A DNA stretch of 64,000 nt from Pomacea canaliculata (Eukaryota > Mollusca > Gastropoda > Architaenioglossa > Ampullariidae): the NCBI RefSeq assembly GCF_003073045.1, contig NC_037590.1, forward strand, positions 21,416,449 through 21,480,448, in the 5' to 3' direction. The translations under genes were made by a program, and so were the position numbers. Below, in pieces: positions 46,201 to 57,100 of the stretch (its first letter is position 1; every line of letters begins with the position of its first letter). Under the pieces are notes generated by a model. That model was not told where the DNA came from and ran no database searches. It was given only the letters and a program-made list of their open reading frames with translations.

Positions 46201-49200
46201 TTTGATCGTCAGCTACGTCTTCTGACAGCAGACATAACAGAAAGACTGAGTTCATCCATGGAAAATCATCGTACAAATATTGTGATGCCACCTGGTTCCA
46301 AAACCCTAAGTGAAGATGTGAGTTTTTATAAATTGATTTGTTTCAAAGCTTTTGTTGAACTACAAGAGTTCATCTGTGTATTTGTAAAAGTATTTGTAAT
46401 GTAAGTGCAGTAAAACCTCTCTATTAAATCTGTCAAAATCAGGTTGTATCTGAGAGGAGTCTTAGAGAGATCAACCAGTCTGCTTTTATTCTCAGAATCA
46501 TGACTTCAAACACCTTTAAAATTAAGTTCATATATTTAAATGTTGAGATATAGTAGTAAAAACCATATCATATTGCTTTTTATTTGTCGTTTACGCTTTG
46601 ACCTTGTCATGCTTATACTGTTGCGCTTGACTGAAGATTTATAGGGAAACAAACTCTCCAGGTAAGAGCAATCAGTACACAAGCATTGTGGTGAACAAAG
46701 ACACTCTTTAAAAAATACACTATTTATATTTTTGAACATGATTTCTGAAAAAGGTTGAAACAGTAAAGCACAAACAGCCACAAGAATTTTATTTTTATAA
46801 ATGCAACTTCTTCAAAAGATTATTAATGAAGTACAATCAACTGATGTGCACTGGTAAAGAGAACAATGGATGGGGGCCAGTCAAGAGAAAACCATATTAT
46901 GATCTATTTCACGATTTGTTCTCTGTATGTGGTTTGCCAAGTGGCCATTTTAGTTTAGAAAGACGGCAGCTGAAATTGTTCAAACAATGCATGGCTCTGT
47001 TATAGCTACTCCTGTCATCAGAGATAAGTTGGTCATAAGTAAGGTCAATACAGGGTTGATTCAACTTGGACAGGTGATAGATGTGACTAGAATGATATGG
47101 CTTGGGTCAAAAGGATTTGTGACCCAATGAATAAATAGTCTCTTTTAAAATATACTTATTTGTCATTAAAAAAATTTTTGATCTTAACTTAGAAGGGGTC
47201 TCTGCCTGGAAACCCCCAGGGTAACCTGCTGGTCCCAAGCCCGGATGAAGGAGGAGGGTTGGGTGGGGTGGATAGCAGCCGCACCCTGTAAAACAACCAT
47301 GCTACAGAAACCGCAAATGCAACAAGCACAATGCGAGACTGGACGGGATGATCCCTCTTTGGAAAGGCCTATGATACATGTTGGCGAAAACCGCTCGGGA
47401 AGCCAGCTCACCAAGGACACGGAGAAGATCGTTCCTCAGAGAGATGGATGCAGCTGGCATAACATGGTCCCAACTGGAAAGGGACGCTCAGAACCGGATC
47501 TGATGGTGTGGTGTAGCTGCAGCCCTATGCTCTACTGGGAGTGAATAGGAACAAGAAGGGGTCTTAATAGGGAAGGTTTTACTGTAGTTGGCAGTTAATA
47601 AAAATTTAACCAATAAAAAAGTTTTAAAGTGGACAAATTTTTTTTTTGTTTTGACATGGTCATTCTTAGTTATCTTAACAGTTTTTTTTTTTTTCTAAAG
47701 TAATGATGGATTGTCATTTTCAGGCGGTCAAACTGATAGTAGAAGATGCATTGTTAAAGTATAGTTCTGATCGGACAGGCCTGCCTGATTATGCCTTGGA
47801 ATCAGGTGGTAAGTATGTTATTGTAATTTTTACACAAAACTGCCTTCTTACTGTATTTAAGACTTGATATTATGAAGTCATAAGGTGTAATAAAGTATGT
47901 CAGAAAGGCAAAAGGCAGTTTGAAGTGATACTCAAGAGTGATGATCGTATTAAAAAAAAAACCTTAAATCATCTTACTTTGTGTCTTAGTTCATTGTCAT
48001 TCAGCATTATGCTTTCTGTAATTATGAATATGCCTACAGTGAGGTCTCCCTTTATTTTTGATAGCTGACTGTAGACAGCACAAATATGGTTGTAGTTCAT
48101 GAAAGCTTCAGTTTCACAAAACAGTTTTGCACTTTTCCAATAGCCTTTTTTTTTAAAACATTCATTGTTGCGAATATAACATTGTGAATGTTGAACGATA
48201 CTGGAAAATGAGTGGTTCACCCTTGCCAAACATGCTTTTCCTTTAACAGTGGGTTTTTTTTTTGTTCTGTCTTTTTTGTGCTGGTTTTATCATCAGCTTG
48301 TGGATCTACATCTTCCTTTCTCTGTGTGCTGGATTGTCTGTAGCTTTCTGCCTTTTTTCTTTTTGACTGGTCAGATAAGATTGGAGTTTTCATTGACTGT
48401 CTCCATATCCTGTCACTTCCTTCATGGTCTGTGATTTGTACCATTCACTTTTACAACTGCTGTGCATCCATTTTTTTGTAAACACTTGTTTACACATTAT
48501 AATACTTCAGTCCTGCTTCAACTTCTTCACTTGGATGTCTTCATTCATGAAAAGATTAAACAATAAATGATTATATTTACATCATTGATTGAGGTGATCT
48601 CCCTTTTATTTTAACTGGTTGAATATATTTATTTTTTTTAAAACATCATATTCTTCACTGATCTCGACCTGCATTGTATGTTAGACTGTGACTTGATCTT
48701 CCTGTGCAGTGCACCGAGCTCATCTTTTTTGATAGGGAAGTGCATTATGCAAGTGCACTCTTATTACTGTAAAGCGCTTGAGTCCAGCTAATGCTGGAGA
48801 AAAGCACTATATAAATGTACATATTATTATTAATAACGCCACCTCTTGTGTTTGTAACCAACAAACCATCATAATTTCACATAAAAAAATACAGGAAAAA
48901 AAGAGTTTGACCTATGTGACTTCGAGCTTAAGACTATAATAAGTGCAAAAACATGTTCTTTTACAGGGGGAAGTGTGATTAGCACTCGTTGTTCAGAGAC
49001 CTATTACAAAAAGACTGCTCTTGTCAGCATCTTCGGTATTCCCCTTTGGTATACAAGCAACTCACCGCGCACTGTCATACAGGCAAGCTGCTTTTTAGGA
49101 TTTTATATTTTGGTCTAAATATATCATTACAAACTTAGTATATATATTTAGCATTGTATCCTTTCAATTTATGTGAAGTGCATTTATCTGCTCCGGTCTT

Positions 49201-50453
49201 TTTTTTTATTATGAAAATGAATTAGTAAAAGCAGTTTGGTTTGATGTTTAATATTACAGCCAGATGTGCATGCAGGGCAGTGCTGGGCATTTAAAGGAGA
49301 GAGTGGATACTTGGTAATACAGCTTGCAGTACCAATCAGGCCGACAGCCTTTTCTTTGGAGCACATTCCAAAGTCCTTGTCTACAACAGGAAAGATTGAC
49401 AGTGCCCCTCGAGACTTCGAAGTCTATGTGAGTCAGACTCTATGTGTTTTTATTTTTTCCAGTTTTGCACATGTATGCATGTACACATACACATGCACAG
49501 TCATACTCTCTGACCAGTTGATAAGACATTCACAAAACAAAACCAGTTGTCACTGTCATTTTAATTAGAACAAGAAGTGAAAAAAACATTTGAACATAAA
49601 TGTTGATTTAAGTCTTTATTACCTTGTTTTGATGTAAATTTTTGGTGTTTTCAGGGACTGGAGTCTGAAACAGCTACAAAAGGCATAAATCTAGGCAATT
49701 TCTCATATTCTACAGTGGGTAAACCTATTCAGCACTTTGAAGTGCAGGTAGGATTTGTTTATGCATATGTCTGAGTCATGCTTCTTAATCAAAATGTAAA
49801 CACAAATACACTGATTAATTCTTCTGGTAGAAATTTCTTTGATGAAAAATTCACATATGCAATAAGCCATTATCACACTCATTCCTCCTTTAAATTATCA
49901 AAAAGAATTTTATACTTCTAAACGTAACTTTTCTTGGAACACCTTGAATCTTCTTAAATACAAATATAGTTTATATATAACATGAAACATGAACTATTAA
50001 TTATGGGTGCCTGGTAGTGTGATGGTTAAAACATTTGTAACCACTAGCCCTGGGTTTAAATATCACAATGGGACACTATGTATGCAACACCTGTTTAAAG
50101 AACTGGCCATCAGGGAAATTTCTCTAGGTAATCTTGTTTTCTCTTCCCCTCCTTCCCACCAACACTTCCTCCCTCTTCACAGTGTAAAAAATCATCTTTA
50201 ATTGCAATCACTTTCTTGCCAAAACAACCAAACTGACTAAAGAACAGCTATATCACAAACTTCTTCGTGGGACAAATGTTTGAAGACATTCCACTGTGGG
50301 CAGTTTTATTTTTAATGGAAATGTGTCACTTTGCTTTTTCAGATACAAAATCCTGGAGTGTTTCGGTTTATTGAGCTACGCATTCTCAACAACCATGGAA
50401 ACAAAGAATACACCTGTGTGTACAGATTCCGTGTACATGGAGTGCCTCAGTAG
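25246..50453 (+). CDS. SUN1/2: SUN-domain LINC complex protein (SUN1/SUN2-like)
   Basis: Inner nuclear membrane protein that binds lamins inside the nucleus and KASH proteins in the perinuclear space. Twenty exons join in phase: 25246-25343, 26462-26572, 28241-28602, 28792-29092, 29410-29543, 30698-30724, 31333-31437, 32896-33070, 36723-36790, 37669-37754, 39652-39843, 39958-40044, 41506-41549, 42013-42208, 46129-46317, 47724-47808, 48967-49082, 49260-49427, 49655-49747 and 50343-50453, giving 915 residues. The Ser/Arg-rich N-terminal half is nucleoplasmic. Hydrophobic segments around SYFLLLDSWLLSR and WCLIIPLLLFLPLFFMG follow, then coiled coil (exons 39652-42208), then the SUN domain (ALESGGGSVISTRCSETY, GIPLWYTSNSPRTVIQP, QCWAFKG, EHIPKSLS, YTCVYRFRVHG). 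Cysteines matching the SUN2 KASH-linking and intramolecular disulfides are present. An ATG at 25258 is the alternative start with better context. The two early hydrophobic stretches leave exact topology open. Confidence 0.95.
25326..25425 (+). repeat. Source segment of the inverted copy at 21 kb
   Basis: Covers the last 18 coding bases of SUN exon 1, the GTAAGT donor and about 82 bases of intron 1. It is 97/100 identical to the complement of 21076-21175. This copy is judged the original because it is embedded in a functional exon without flanking direct repeats. Confidence 0.75.
26809..27313. mobile_element. Tigger/pogo-like non-autonomous element
   Basis: A 505-bp element in SUN intron 2. 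The ends are CAGTAATCCCTTGCCACTTT and the complement of CAGTAATCCTTCGTTTATCG, flanked by TA on both sides (26807-26808 and 27314-27315). Sub-terminal TTTCGCAGG and ATTTCGCGG repeats resemble pogo-superfamily ends. No transposase frame is present. Confidence 0.85.
29893..29990 (-). mobile_element. LINE 3' end fragment
   Basis: ATTTTATTATAAATG followed by TTTGTAAAGCGCATAC and CTTAGTGCTTAAG matches, on the minus strand, the GCGC-type hairpin and ATT-rich tail of the LINE 3' ends elsewhere in the window. It lies in SUN intron 5 and is only about 100 bases long. Confidence 0.5.
34246..34823. mobile_element. Inverted-repeat DNA element nested in the LINE
   Basis: A 578-bp insertion that splits the LINE just after KAKTSY. 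The 31-base terminal inverted repeats start TGTGACCCTCCACGA and agree at about 29 of 31 positions. TA dinucleotides flank both ends (34244-34245 and 34824-34825), suggesting a Tc1/mariner-type MITE. No coding capacity. Because it interrupts the LINE, it is younger than that copy. Confidence 0.85.
35575..35660 (-). mobile_element. Short LINE 3' end inserted in the larger LINE
   Basis: ATTATGTTCATTTGTATGGC through GATCGCTTTACTAAAG interrupts the reverse transcriptase reading of the host LINE between the first RT half and the TLYGISGPALVW block. On the minus strand it resembles the GCGC-type LINE 3' ends found elsewhere in the window. Edges are approximate. Confidence 0.45.
38040..39030 (-). mobile_element. 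Antisense LINE reverse transcriptase remnant
   Basis: Minus-strand reading in SUN intron 10 gives, from right to left, VNETPGPDLIPLQLIKELSK, a NLIF/VFCLHS stretch, then FVRLILEYANRIWCPF-like sequence with GPKQTNGIIIKRK, and a tail ending near DYFYKYEARN. The order fits one decayed reverse transcriptase. Stops are frequent. Confidence 0.75.
40930..41200 (+). mobile_element. LINE reverse transcriptase C-terminal fragment
   Basis: The plus strand encodes FLSYLNCYSLLAGCPQYIIH followed by KWHKAQG and TAHLIL. It is the same block as LNYCNSLLAGCPADLHK with AAHLVLRARKRDHA in the 33.4-36.6 kb LINE, so it belongs to a related family. It lies in SUN intron 12. Confidence 0.7.
42555..42868. mobile_element. 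Tigger/mariner-like MITE
   Basis: A 314-bp element in SUN intron 14 with ends CAGGCGGTCCTCGACTTACG and the complement of CAGGCGGTCCTCGGGTTATG. TA flanks both sides (42553-42554 and 42869-42870). The interior has further complementary blocks around TACGTCGTGTCGTAAATCG and CATCATAACTCGGG, so the whole could fold. No open frame of note. Confidence 0.88.
44863..45325. mobile_element. hAT-family MITE with 8-bp target duplication
   Basis: A 463-bp element in SUN intron 14. The ends are CAGTGATGCCCAACC and the complement of CAGGGATGCCCAACC, followed inward by GGCCTGCGGGCC on one side and GGCCCGCGGGCC on the other. Perfect 8-bp direct repeats CACTAACC lie at 44855-44862 and 45326-45333. Near the left end a unit of about 33 bases starting GGGCCATATCC is present twice in tandem. 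No coding capacity. Confidence 0.93.
46408..47584. mobile_element. Tigger-like element interrupted by a retroelement
   Basis: Fills much of SUN intron 15. The ends are CAGTAAAACCTCTCTATTAA and the complement of CAGTAAAACCTTCCCTATTA. The right flank is TA and the left flank TG, so one base of the duplication has probably mutated. Sub-terminal blocks with AGGAGTCTTAG and TTAGAAGGGGTCT are also complementary. No transposase reading frame is evident. A separate retroelement piece sits near its right end. Confidence 0.75.
47202..47553 (+). mobile_element. Retroelement fragment with 11-bp target duplication
   Basis: A 352-bp GC-rich insertion bounded by identical AGAAGGGGTCT at 47191-47201 and 47554-47564. 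It begins near CTGCCTGGAAACCCCCAGGG and GGTCCCAAGCCCGGATGAAG and ends CTCTACTGGGAGTGAATAGG. These look like the 5' leader and the 3' end of endonuclease-type LINEs that are common in marine invertebrates, so it may be an internally deleted LINE or a derived non-autonomous element. Its composition stands out sharply from the AT-rich surroundings. Confidence 0.75.
48630..48838 (+). mobile_element. CR1/L2-like LINE 3' terminus
   Basis: Ends with GTAAAGCGCTTGAGTCC, AGCTAATGCTGGAG, AAAAGCACTATATAAATG and an ATTATTATTAATAA tail. The self-complementary GCGCTT/AAGCAC stem plus an ATT microsatellite is the typical 3' end of such LINEs. It lies in SUN intron 16, in the SUN orientation. Confidence 0.65.
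50003..50180 (+). repeat. tRNA-derived SINE-like repeat, copy C
   Basis: In the last SUN intron. It has TGGTAGTGTGATGGTTAAAA (A-box-like) and CCTGGGTTTAAATATCAC (B-box-like) about 40 bases apart, followed by a unique body and a C/T-rich tail (TTCCCCTCCTTCCC) resembling that of the copy at 7.1 kb. It is diverged, and the tRNA of origin cannot be assigned. Confidence 0.55.
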
Positions 50454-53400
50454 CTGCTGTGCATGGGATACTTCTTTGGCCTTATGTGGAAAACCAAAAA
50501 AGAGTATTTATCTTGATACTTGTATGCCTTTCTTCAATCCTGATAAAAAAGGAAAAATAAAGAAGAAGCATGAAATGAGGATTCCAAGGTTGTCTTCTAC
50601 CATATTGGATTCGGTGAAAAAAATAAAATGCAAGTCAGAAATATATGGTAATGTATATTTGTCTCAGGAATTATTCAGTCTTTACGATTTTTGGCTACAC
50701 ATCCTTAAACTTAAAGAGACTGGTATTAAGTGATTTTCCAGATTTTTCTTCCCACTTTTTCTTCTACGTTCTCATTTCCTTATACTTAAGCTCTATGTAG
50801 GAGAGCAGGTACACTTTCTCCTTTTAGAAAAATGTAAGTTCACTAAATGTATGAAGACTTTAATCTTAAATCTTGTCACTGACAATGACAGTATAATTGC
50901 AGTGGAATTTCAATAGTCTCTTATGTATTATGTTCATTTAAAAAAAGTCTGATTTCTTTTGTGAGAATTTGGCAGATTACATAGTTTAATTAGTTTCTTC
51001 TCAGTTATGTACACATGTAGACAAAGTAACATTTTAGTCTAAGAAGGGGATGAGAGTGTTGAAATATATCTTATTAATGCTTTGAATAAACATAGCTTTT
51101 ATTTAATAAAAAAAAATTGTTAGTACATCTGTTATTTATATCAAAGATGTCCTTCAAACTAATAAAAAAAAAGATTTGGTGAAATTATTGCAGTCTTTCT
51201 CTGAACAAAAATATGTAATGGCTGTGTAGCATAATATTTTGTATGATGATGCATTGTTAATGTTGTGATGTTCATTGACACAGGCAGCATGAGAAAGAGA
51301 GGAGGTGGGGGGGGGGAGGAAGAATGCAGGTATGTAAGAGAGTAAGGGGCATGTGCAAATGTGAGATAGTAAGATCTGTTATCAGTGTCACATCTCTTTT
51401 AGGGTGTAAGACCTGAAGATACTCTGTTTTCAGTAAGCTTGCCATAGCCTCATACTTATGAAACTTGGTTTATTAGAGTTTTAAGTTAATTTCAGTTTTG
51501 TGATAGTGTGTCATTTATTACTTTGGATACCTTATTGTGATTCACCGAAAGCTTGTTTGTATGCACACACATATATGTACTACATGCACATGAGTGCCTG
51601 CATGTGTCTGTGAGTGAGAGAGGTGGAGGGGAGAAAATACAAGGCAGTGAGACATGAAATAATGACTTGTAAAGAGTTCTAATTTCATCATTGAAATGTT
51701 CTCAAATATTTGTTTTTAATGCTTTTTATCTTTTAATTTTTCCACTTTAAAGAAAATTTCATATGGTTTCCTTCGATAGCATTGTAGTTTCATGAAAGAT
51801 TCCAAATTGCTCACTTTATAATCTAGTGCACTACAGTTTGTTTTAAGCTTTAAACTGTTTCAGCAAGAACTGGAAGTTTCAAAATTTAGCGTTCGTTCTT
51901 TATCATTCGGAAGGAGAATGCTTAAAATAACATTCAGATTTTTCAAGTATAATTGTATCAATCCCAGAAAATTAACAGAATTTTATTGGCAGCATATGAC
52001 AGGTACATGGATGTGTTTTTGAATGCACTGGACTGCAACAGCTGTACTTTCAGAGAAAAAGTGTATTTTTTATTTAAAATAATCCATGCTTTTATAGCCA
52101 GGTACCTTTTTTACCAGCAATTTAAACATTTACATGCAAACAAAGAATGTATGGTTGTGATCCATTCTTTTGCAGAATTCGCCTAAACAATGTTAATATA
52201 ATGATCTCTCAATTATCTTTGGTTCGTTTGGTGCCATGAGCCTGCCTTGTGAGTATTTTGATGATGTGTGTGATTTTAATCAATTCATAAAATAGTGCCT
52301 GTTACATTTTGATGAACTGTTAATTATCTATATGCAATGTATCAAAAATGTTTACATTATCACACATTATAGATATGCCTTCAATATGAGTGCATAGCTG
52401 CATGTCAGTGCTATAGCAATAATTATAGAAGTTCAAAAAAAAGTGTTGAGAGTATATTCATGCTATTTGAGCTAATATATGTGTATGTTTAGCTTGAGGT
52501 TGATTATACAAAATACCAAGTTTTGACAACTGTGATGTGATGATGTACATGTGCAGATGTTTTTTTATAGATCACATACTTATATGAAAGTGTTGCTTCT
52601 TATTTATGCAAGTATATTTAAAGTTACAAAGTATTTATTTCTATTTAAAAAAAAAACAAACTAGGATCAATGTGTGCTACATTTTTAGTTTGTAAATGGT
52701 ATGTGTAATAACTACATTTTTGAACAGAAAAAGTTTAGCTGTGTAACTATTCCATAAGACACTACCTTTTTTTTCAAAAATAGTTTGTTTTTTAAAGATC
52801 CCTTCCTTTACAAAAAACAAAACAAAACAGACAAAGTTAACATACTTTTGAAAAAAATTAGGGCAACTTTGCAAGTTTAAATGAGATCCTAGTTAGTTTT
52901 TGAGTAACATAAGTAATGATGTGGTATCCAAAGGTGTATCTAAAGATCAATCCCCCCTACCCGCACCGCACCCCACCCCCCCAAAAAAAAAACTACAGCA
53001 AAAGCAGATTGTGTCAAGGAGGGAAAAACTAATACTGCTAGAAAGAGACTTGCCGGTGCAAACAAATTCCAGAAATTCATATTATACTCATAGAATATTA
53101 TATAGCATTTTATTTGTAGTATAACAGTACTTTTGATTGTTGAAATCTATTTGAAATTATGCAATATACATTTACAAATATAAAAGGAATGGTTATACAC
53201 TATTGAAGTGACAGTAACATATTTGAACTAGAATCTCAAGGATGGTTCATGTTTTTTAATTAACTTTAACATCTCTTAACAAATGAAACTTAATTGAAGT
53301 TATAGCCTTCTACTTCTACTTCCATTGTGAATACTTAAGCCAGCTACTACAACTTTTAAAAGATTTCAAAATAAAATGTGATGTGCTTACTTATTGTTGT

Positions 53401-54168
53401 CCTTGTTTAATCCCATGAACAACACATTACTAGGCATTATCTGGGTGGCTTACACAAAGTCATCAGCTACCTACATTTAGTTAGAATTTAAGCTGACTTT
53501 TGTGTTAGTTGTCTAGGTAACACTTAATGATGTGCTGTATGCCTAGCCCTAGGTCTTTCCACCTTGAGAGTTTTTAGTACCCTACTGTAATGTATGATCC
53601 CCTTTTTATGCCGGTGGTTGAAATTTTTGAATTTGTGCATGAAATTCATGTACGTGACCTACAGATATTCAAGGAACAAGAGAAAAACAATTATTTGTTC
53701 CAGTAATGAAACATGAGGCATAAATGGGTTAATGTTTTGAGTACTGCTTTGTGCTTATACCAGTGCTTTGTGTTTGGTTTGCATTTATTGCATTCTCATT
53801 AATAATAAAGATTATGGAATTTTCCTTCATTTTCTGAATTATTGTTTTTCCTCACCCTGTATCTGCTTCTACAGTGCTGATGTTTACAAACAATAGACTG
53901 CAAGTTAGGTTTAATAATAAATGTACATTTGTATAGCACTCTATCATAACATTATGGTTATGCTCTGAGTGCTAATCAAGTACATGCGAATGCCAGAAAT
54001 TGTACAATGAATGAAAACATTCAAAGCTACAGATATAGAATTAAGCTGACTGATGATTATGGCCTAAATTATGGTGTTTTTCTAACAATCATGTTTTAAT
54101 GGTTTTTATTTTTTAAATGTTTTATATCATACAGAACTTAAAGATATCCAAGAAAGAATTTCTTACCG
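50454..54168. other. SUN 3' UTR and SUN-DMC1 convergent spacer
   Basis: No further coding exon recognised. AATAAA at 51085-51090 is a candidate SUN polyadenylation signal about 630 bases after the stop; another AATAAA near 53802 would give a much longer 3' UTR. A poly-G tract lies near 51307, and a C-rich stretch followed by A near 52970-52992. The right end probably contains the DMC1 3' UTR on the minus strand. Confidence 0.45.
53912..53990 (-). mobile_element. LINE 3' end fragment
   Basis: TAATAATAAATGTACATTTG then TATAGCACTC and CTCTGAGTGCTAATC; on the minus strand this is the GCGC-like stem followed by the ATT-type tail seen at other LINE ends in this window. About 80 bases only. Confidence 0.5.
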
Positions 54169-57100
54169 TTAGTCTTTGGCATCAACAATTCCTCCACCAC
54201 TGATTGCAAAGGTTGCCTCATTTTCTGGCAAGTCAGGACTAAAGTACAAATTTTTCCAATCACAAAAATATATTTAAAATCTAACAATAAAGCTCAAACT
54301 TGTGTTTCAATTAAGAAGTACCTAGGTATTATAAATCAGAATGTTGTATTTACAGAAATGTGAAATTATATGAGCCAAGTTAGTAAAGCTGGAGAAATGT
54401 CAATAAAATTGTTTATGCACAAGTATAAAAAGAGATTAATACTATCAGTAATCCACTTGTACCAGACTTTTAAAAAATATGCTTAACATAGCTGCATTCT
54501 AACTTGGAGAAAAAATATAGCTCTCAATGCAAATCACTGATGATACACACACAAAAAACACTTGCAACATATAAACATATACCTGTCATAGATCTTGGCT
54601 ATTCTGTTCTCCCCTCGACCCTTACGAAGCATTACTCGAGTGGTAGAAGCATGTGCTAGAATATGCCCTCCAATGGGCTTTTTTGGATCTGCCTGAAAAC
54701 TTACACAAGATTATCAATGTCGAAAATTTTATGTTTATCTGATCTGGAGACAACAAAATTAATATCTATAAAAATTGGAGCTCTATGTCATACAGTTACA
54801 CTTTAGAGAATGACAAACACCATTTACTTTTTATACAAATTGATAAAAATTAATAGCTAAAATGTCAAACACAAAAATAAACCAGCATAAACGAACACAA
54901 AAATTCTTAGAAATATCTTTACAGTTTTTGTGATAAGTATTTTCCATAACCAATAACTTCTCAAACATTGCTTGCTTCAAACTTAGTTGACATATAAACT
55001 GAATTTAAATACAGCTGATCACAAATAAGATAAACTGATAAACCTGTTGTTTATAAAAAAAATGTAACTGTAACTAGGTCTCTTAAATGTAAAAGCTCAT
55101 CAAGTCTACGGCTTCACCTTTCACTTAAAATTTCAGACTCTAAAACAGACTTTTCTTGTTTCCCAACCCTATGATGTCCTGACACTTGTGACAGTTTGGC
55201 AATATACAACTTTTCTCTTTCTGTGATGGTCTGACAGTACCTTGACATAACGCTTCGTTTTACTTCACCATCTATCATCAAAGGCCATGCAGGGAAATAA
55301 GTTTTTTAAAAAAGTTTTGACACAAAAACAAATAATTACAAGAGGCATTAAATATATTTAAAATCTTGCACCAGAGTTTGCAAAGATCAATAAAAGTTTC
55401 ATTGTTTAATAGGTGTAAAAAGCCTAACTGTCTTTTACAGAAAATGTTGCGGTTTCCAGTATAAAGGTCAAAGAAGGCACTTTTCTGGGATTTTTCAGAT
55501 GGAAAATATTTTACCTCATTGCTGCTCCAGGATCTGCAGTCATTTGATTGGTGACAAAGCATGCAACATTATACTCTGCAAAAATGTGTTACTTCTTTAT
55601 TCACATACAAGTTTTCTTACCTTCCAATTATGTGTATATTTTGTGCAACTTACAGTATATGTTACACCTAATATACATGTACTACTCACAGTCTGCTTTA
55701 CACACACCTAATATAGATTTATCGCTTATGGTTTACACTTAATAAACATGCACCACTCGTACAGTAGGTTTTACAGATTATATATATATACTAGTAATAT
55801 TCAGCTAATGTACTATTCTTATATGGCTCGACTTGTGCTCCTTGCCTGCCATCAGATTCTGTTACACATATAAATTGGATTTGTTTTACTTGAATATTTT
55901 AGAAAGTATAAAACTATATAGTGCCACAGCTTTGATTGCTATTTGCTACCATTATATTACAGAAATAAATGTGAAACTAATATATATACATCTCAGTAAT
56001 AATCTGTGCTTTTAGAACACGTAAAATCATTTCTTCACCTTCAGATATTTTCTGCAATCGGGACAACAGTTGAGCAAGTTTCTGTTGCCGGTCAGCAAGT
56101 TCTCCCCGACCACTGAAGTCCACCCGAAACAATGCCATGACAGAATCAATTATCTATTGACAAAAATGTCCACATACCATGATGCAGATGTGTTCATGTA
56201 AACAGTAGTACATTAACAGTAGGAGCAATGTAAAACCCTATGTTGTCATTCTTTCTGTTGTTAAATGATTGGAAAAATAATGTTAAGATAATACATTTAT
56301 TGTGTGTGAATATGATGTACTTTTAACTCAGAAGACTAGTTTTGCCTTGTGAAAAACACTCTTTCATTAATAATTCAAGGTTTGGTCTTTCGATATTTTT
56401 TTTTTTTTTGGCAGGGTGGAATATTCAGTTAGAGACTTTGACACTTATTTCATAGTACAAATACACAGAAATCGATGTAAAACCTTTCAAACTATGTACA
56501 CTCTGGAAATGGGAACATTTATCTCACCAGGAGTTTAAACACACCGGGTTCCTCATAGAATTTTGCTGCCACGAAGTCCAGCAACTCATACTGATGCTCA
56601 CCTGAAGCACCATGGTTTTTTTCCCACAAGTACATTTAGATGAAAAGTATGTTAAGTTGATAATTCTACTATAATACTTTAAATTTGAGAGCAATAATGT
56701 GTTCAAATTGGGAAATAAACTGTTCTTACAAAATGTACTAATTTCCCTTTACATCGTTGTTCATAACAACAGATTTAATTGTACCAGGGACTTGTTTTAT
56801 GCACACCCCTGCTTCTACTAGATATTATTACTTAAGTTAATGCTTGAAGTAATTCACTTACTTGTGTAGGCTCTTGCATAAAGAACATTATCGAGAACAG
56901 CGTTCTGATCCAGGTTAAATCTGTCTGCAATGTTTCTTAGCCTATCAGGCCGACTAATGTAATGTAAAGAAAATTTTAGGAAAAAAATAAGTTAAAATAT
57001 TAAGATAAATATTTTTAAATGATTCCTAAGTATGCATTGCACATATAGTCTATTAATCATACTGAAAAAAGGGCAAACAGCAGAACACATTCACCCTGTT

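Noticed and set aside
50296-50733. 145-residue plus-strand frame over the SUN final exon
   Set aside because: It is a different frame from the SUN-domain C terminus (YTCVYRFRVHG), which is clearly the coding one.
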